Shown here one piece after another: positions 15,064 to 17,882 of a DNA stretch of 17,882 bases. Source of the stretch: Bacteroidales bacterium (GTDB lineage: Bacteria; Bacteroidota; Bacteroidia; Bacteroidales; Muribaculaceae); NCBI GenBank assembly GCA_900752535.1, contig CAADVV010000481.1:1-17882 (forward strand), read 5' to 3'. Position numbers and translations under genes: made by a program. The notes below the pieces were generated by a model. The model was not told the origin of the DNA. It searched no databases and was given only the letters and a program-made list of their open reading frames with translations. Every line of letters starts with the position of its first letter. The first letter of the stretch is position 1.

Positions 15064-17016
15064 ATGACAGAGCAAGAGAGAATAGATATAGCCTATCTCG
15101 ATACGGGGGTGTACGAGAACCCGTGGCGTGAGAACCTTTTCGAGACGCTGCCCGAGGATCGGAAAACGGCGGAGGTCTGCCGTTTCGCCATCAAGAAATC
15201 GGCTTTCAACATCGAGTTCGTTCCCGAAGCGATGAAAACGCCGGAACTTTGTCTTGCCGCGGCCGGCTACCGGGGCGAAACACTGAAATTCGTCCCTGAC
15301 CGTCTGAAGACACCGAAAATGTGCCGTGCCGCCGTCGATAGCAACAGCTACGCGCTGTATTACGTTCCGGAGGGGTTGAAGACCCCCGAACTGTGCATGG
15401 CGGCCGTGAAGCGCAACGGCCTGGTGCTGGAGGCCGTTCCCGGGGAATTGAGGACGCCGCAAATATGCCGTGCGGCGTTGAAAGCGGTGGACAGTGCCGA
15501 TTACAAGATACTCCCTTACATTCCGTATCCCGATATATGCCTGGAAGGGCTGAAAAAATTCGGGATGTCGTTCGTGGACAAGTTCGAGATTTTCGCCTCC
15601 ATTGCCCCGGAGGTCATGACCGGGGAGCTGGCCCTTCACGGCGTGGGGATGGACGCGTCCTGCCTTTCGCTCGTGCCGGTGGAACTGCGCACGGAGGCAG
15701 TCTGCCTGCGTGCCGTCAGTGGGGACGGCATCCTGCTCCATGAAGTGCCGGAGGAATTACGCACGGAACGGGTCTGCGAGGCTGCCGTGTCCTCGAACTA
15801 CCTGGCACTGGAGTACGTTCCGAAGCATCTGAAAACCGACCGTCTGTGCGGGATGGCGCTGGAGCGCGATCCCCTGGCCATCCGCTTTTTCAACCCCGAA
15901 CAGCTCACGCCGGAGGTCTGCAACCGGGCGTTGGCCCGTGCCGACGACCTGCGTGTCCTCCGCTATATCCCTTTCGAGGATATACACATGAAGGCGTTGG
16001 GGTTCTATTGCACGAATTACGAGAAGACCTTCGATTTTTTGCAGCACATGAACCCGGCACACGTCACGCCGAAAGTGGCCCGGGAAATTTTCGCCCTGGA
16101 GCCGGAGCTGTTCTACAACCTTCCCGACCACGCCAAGAACGAGGAGATGTGCCGCCGGGCCGTCGGGCACGACGGGAGCTACCTGCAATATGTCCCCGAG
16201 AAGTGGAAAACGCCGGAGTTGTGCATGGAGGCCATACGGCGCAGTCCCTATGCCATCGCCCACCTGCCCGAGAGCATGAAAAGCCCGGATCTATACATGA
16301 GCCTGGTGCGGGAGAACCCGCAAAACCTGAAAGGCGTCCCCCGCGAAGCCCGGACGCCGGAGATGAGCCGGGAGGCTTTCGAGCGTACCTACGGGAAGGA
16401 CAAAACCGATTTCTCGGTTATCAGCGCGTTGAGCGACCCCGCCCTGGTCTTGCAGGTGTTCCGCGAGCAGGACGACCCGCAGAAGATACACCGGTTGATG
16501 AGTGTCCTGCACCTGAACCGCCGGCTTGTAACGGAGGAGGTGGCGTTGGAGGCCGTTCGCAAGGATGCGGGGGTGCTGTATGACATTCCCCAGACGGCCA
16601 TCACGCCGCTCGTGGCCGATACGGCCGTGCGGGGCGACCCGAGGATGATCCAGTGGGTTCCGAGGGAGCTTCGCACGGCGGATCTGTGCCTCTATGCCGA
16701 GGCCGCCCATCCAGAGTTGCGGGTTTACGTTCCCGACGAGATAGCGAAGGGACGTAATATCTATTCGTTCCACCGTCAGGTGGACGCGAAATTGCGGCAG
16801 CCGCTCGAATACGAACAATACAAGACCCTCTACTCGGGCGGCGCGGTGCGTGTGAACAACGTGTGGACGTCGGTTGCGGGTGAGATTGATTGCTGCGAGG
16901 TGCGTTACGACCGTAAGACGGAGAAACTCAAACTGCGGATCGTCGAACCGCCCAGGGAGAAGAAGGCGCAGCCGAAGGTCGCGCCCCGCAAACCCGCCCG
17001 GGGGCCGAAATTGTAG
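15064..17016 (+). CDS. DUF4116-type tandem-repeat protein
   Basis: This 650-residue protein is built from tandem repeats of about 24 residues with the pattern VPExLKTPELCxxAVxxxxxxL. Four successive repeats beginning TAEVC, TPELC, TPKMC and TPELC (residues about 36-131) are exactly 24 long; later copies drift, and the repeat recurs with interruptions to about residue 555. This is the DUF4116 repeat, expected to form a helical solenoid for protein binding; the fold is inferred. The last 100 residues are not repetitive: a short beta-type segment (GGAVRVNNVWTSVAGEIDC) and a Lys/Arg/Pro-rich tail. There is no signal peptide or membrane helix. It follows traQ after a hairpin, so it may be cotranscribed or separate. 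It is not part of the core channel set and its function is unknown. Confidence 0.82.
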   Translation: MTEQERIDIAYLDTGVYENPWRENLFETLPEDRKTAEVCRFAIKKSAFNIEFVPEAMKTPELCLAAAGYRGETLKFVPDRLKTPKMCRAAVDSNSYALYYVPEGLKTPELCMAAVKRNGLVLEAVPGELRTPQICRAALKAVDSADYKILPYIPYPDICLEGLKKFGMSFVDKFEIFASIAPEVMTGELALHGVGMDASCLSLVPVELRTEAVCLRAVSGDGILLHEVPEELRTERVCEAAVSSNYLALEYVPKHLKTDRLCGMALERDPLAIRFFNPEQLTPEVCNRALARADDLRVLRYIPFEDIHMKALGFYCTNYEKTFDFLQHMNPAHVTPKVAREIFALEPELFYNLPDHAKNEEMCRRAVGHDGSYLQYVPEKWKTPELCMEAIRRSPYAIAHLPESMKSPDLYMSLVRENPQNLKGVPREARTPEMSREAFERTYGKDKTDFSVISALSDPALVLQVFREQDDPQKIHRLMSVLHLNRRLVTEEVALEAVRKDAGVLYDIPQTAITPLVADTAVRGDPRMIQWVPRELRTADLCLYAEAAHPELRVYVPDEIAKGRNIYSFHRQVDAKLRQPLEYEQYKTLYSGGAVRVNNVWTSVAGEIDCCEVRYDRKTEKLKLRIVEPPREKKAQPKVAPRKPARGPKL

Positions 17017-17090
17017 GACGGCGGGTAGTTCTTTGGCAGGAAGGTTGTTAAAAATCGCACGTGTTGTCGCCGATACCCGGATGAAATCGT

Positions 17091-17098
17091 TATATTTG
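17091..17098 (+). promoter_or_regulatory. Possible Bacteroidetes -7 box upstream of the right-end ORFs
   Basis: TATATTTG matches the Bacteroidetes -7 consensus TAnnTTTG exactly and sits in the non-coding stretch after the DUF4116 gene. The nearest TTG upstream (17064-17066) is 24 bases away, farther than usual for a -33 box. A transcript from here would read through the hairpin at 17111-17128 toward the ORFs at 17203 and 17378. Confidence 0.4.
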
Positions 17099-17110
17099 CA
17101 ATCGAATCCT

Positions 17111-17128
17111 CCGGCGGCGTGCCGCCGG
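17111..17128 (+). repeat. GC-rich hairpin in the leader after the -7 box
   Basis: CCGGCGGC (17111-17118) and GCCGCCGG (17121-17128) are perfect 8-bp arms with a 2-base spacer; in RNA the loop would open to 4 bases or more. It begins 12 bases after the -7 box, so it would lie at the very 5' end of the predicted transcript. It could be a 5' stabilising structure or the end of the preceding transcript; no T-run follows. Confidence 0.45.
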
Positions 17129-17202
17129 GCGATTTACATACGGAAGGAACACATTATGGTGGGGCATTGAAAACAGCCAAATTTTAATCCGCTCGCAAAA
17201 TA

Positions 17203-17400
17203 ATGGGTAGTTCTCTTCTTCATCGTCGTGTCTATATGCGTCAAGCGTATGCGATAGCGGCGTGGGGAGAAATTATCTATCGAGTGGATGGGTGCTTGGC
17301 TGTACCTCAATGCCGGTATTTAACGTATTCTCACGCCTTTTTCGTATGGTATTTGTCTGAACCTAAAGAAAAGCGATATGGAAACGAAATCGACAAATGA
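17203..17400 (+). CDS. Small unrecognised ORF (doubtful)
   Basis: A 65-residue frame starts at an ATG after an AT-rich stretch and overlaps the next ORF by 23 bases. The composition (many Tyr, Arg, Cys and Trp; no clear domain) is not typical of a folded conserved protein. The region is lower in GC than the tra genes. It might be a leader or small gene cotranscribed with the 128-residue ORF, or non-coding leader that happens to be open. I recognise no family. Confidence 0.28.
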   Translation: MGSSLLHRRVYMRQAYAIAAWGEIIYRVDGCLAVPQCRYLTYSHAFFVWYLSEPKEKRYGNEIDK

Positions 17401-17764
17401 GGTAAAGGGTGATTACGACCGGGTATCGGCGAGTGAATGCCTGGGGTCGCTAATCGAGTTGCACGGGATTGTTATGGAAGACGATCTGTTCGTCATTCCC
17501 GATGCGGATGGCACGGCAGTATTATACAATGACGGGAAGATACGTTTTGACGAGATCGCCGACATCGAGGTCGGCTCGGTGTTCGTGGGCATCCTGCTCC
17601 GCAACGGCTATCTGTTCTACCTTTCCCGTACCGAACCGCTCAAGACGTGCATATACACGCATGGCGGGTGGGGTTCAATCTCTGAAATTTCTCCCCGTGG
17701 CATTGCCGGACATATCGGGCGTGAACTGCACGGGAAGCTGGGCGACCATACGGCGGTCGATTGA
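17378..17764 (+). CDS. Unrecognised 128-residue protein
   Basis: This 128-residue soluble acidic protein has no signal peptide or membrane helix. Its middle shows alternating short strands (LFVIPDADGTAVLYNDGKIR, EVGSVFVGILLRNGYLFYL), suggesting a small beta-rich fold, and its end is charged. Codon use is G/C-ending like the tra genes, more so than the ORF before it, which supports real coding. It begins 23 bases inside the end of the preceding weak ORF. It ends 26 bases before an IS3-type insertion end, so anything once downstream has been separated from it. No family is recognised and I assign no function. Confidence 0.6.
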   Translation: METKSTNEVKGDYDRVSASECLGSLIELHGIVMEDDLFVIPDADGTAVLYNDGKIRFDEIADIEVGSVFVGILLRNGYLFYLSRTEPLKTCIYTHGGWGSISEISPRGIAGHIGRELHGKLGDHTAVD

Positions 17765-17790
17765 CGGGAAACAAAAAAATCGGACGGTTG

Positions 17791-17882
17791 TGAAGTGCAC
17801 CCCAAATATTGGACGGATTAGTATTTGTTTAGATGGCATGAGTTCGGTATTGTACCGGGCTCATGTTGTTTAAGTATTTCTT
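17791..17882 (-). mobile_element. End of an IS3-family insertion sequence (partial)
   Basis: The sequence TGAAGTGCACCCCAAATATT at 17791-17810 has the look of an IS3-family (IS150-like) terminal inverted repeat: it starts with TG and carries a C-run then an A-run. It lies 38 bases beyond the stop of a transposase tail read on the minus strand. The element continues past the window, so its other end, target duplication and completeness cannot be judged. Confidence 0.7.
17829..17882 (-). CDS. IS3-family transposase, last 17 codons (5' part outside window)
   Basis: Read on the minus strand from the window edge, the frame is KKYLNNMSPVQYRTHAI followed by TAA at 17829-17831. The MSPVQYR segment near the C-terminus is characteristic of IS3-family OrfB (DDE integrase-core) transposases. 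Only the tail is present, so the catalytic residues and any OrfA-OrfB frameshift cannot be assessed. The same DNA forms a hairpin on the + strand (17837-17849 with 17853-17865), a by-product of the coding sequence or a barrier to read-through into the IS. Confidence 0.72.
   Translation of the reverse strand, partial: KKYLNNMSPVQYRTHAI

Noticed and set aside
17837..17865. A strong hairpin at the right edge considered as a terminator for the 128-residue ORF.
   Set aside because: The same bases encode the conserved C-terminus of an IS3-family transposase on the minus strand, which explains the sequence better. Any terminator role would be secondary.

Overview
The window is the core transfer region of an integrative and conjugative element of the Bacteroidales (CTnDOT/CTnERL-like tra-mob module). 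The evidence is gene order and protein content. A leftward mobA-mobB-mobC block faces a rightward traA-B-C-D-E-F-G-(DUF3876)-I-J-K-L-M-N-O-Q run, and most of the encoded proteins are recognisable Bacteroidetes-type conjugation proteins. The DNA is GC-rich with strongly G/C-ending codons, which is high for typical Bacteroides. The host or donor could be a high-GC Bacteroidales such as Alistipes, but the sequence does not settle this.

Layout. 1-2316 (minus strand): mobC (coupling ATPase, cut by the left edge of the window), mobB (relaxase) and mobA (relaxosome accessory protein), tightly packed. 2317-3019: a divergent control region of about 700 bp. It holds a long near-perfect inverted repeat (candidate oriT), smaller hairpins, an 8-bp tandem repeat array arranged in 24-bp triplets, and a pair of 11-bp direct repeats flanking that array. 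3020-5399: traA (ParA-type ATPase), traB and traC (two DUF3408-like proteins) and traD (membrane-anchored, acidic). 5545-15000: traE to traO plus traQ, encoding the cell-envelope channel. These include the VirB4-like ATPase TraG, VirB6-like TraJ, VirB8-like TraK, VirB10-like TraM, periplasmic TraN, outer-membrane TraO and lipoprotein TraQ. A DUF3876-like gene sits between traG and traI, and no traP primase lies between traO and traQ. 15064-17016: a 650-residue protein made largely of 24-residue DUF4116-type repeats. 17017-17764: a lower-GC tail with a Bacteroidetes-type -7 box, a GC-rich hairpin and one or two unrecognised small ORFs. 17791-17882: the end of an IS3-family insertion sequence, with the last 17 codons of its transposase on the minus strand.

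How it works together. MobA and MobB are expected to process oriT. MobC hands the relaxase-DNA complex to the Tra channel, which is powered by TraG and spans the envelope through TraJ, TraK, TraL, TraM, TraN and TraO. TraA, TraB and TraC may position the element or the channel. The least explained parts are the 8-bp repeat array next to a ParA-family gene, a leader sequence shared by traE and traN, and the DUF4116 solenoid gene.
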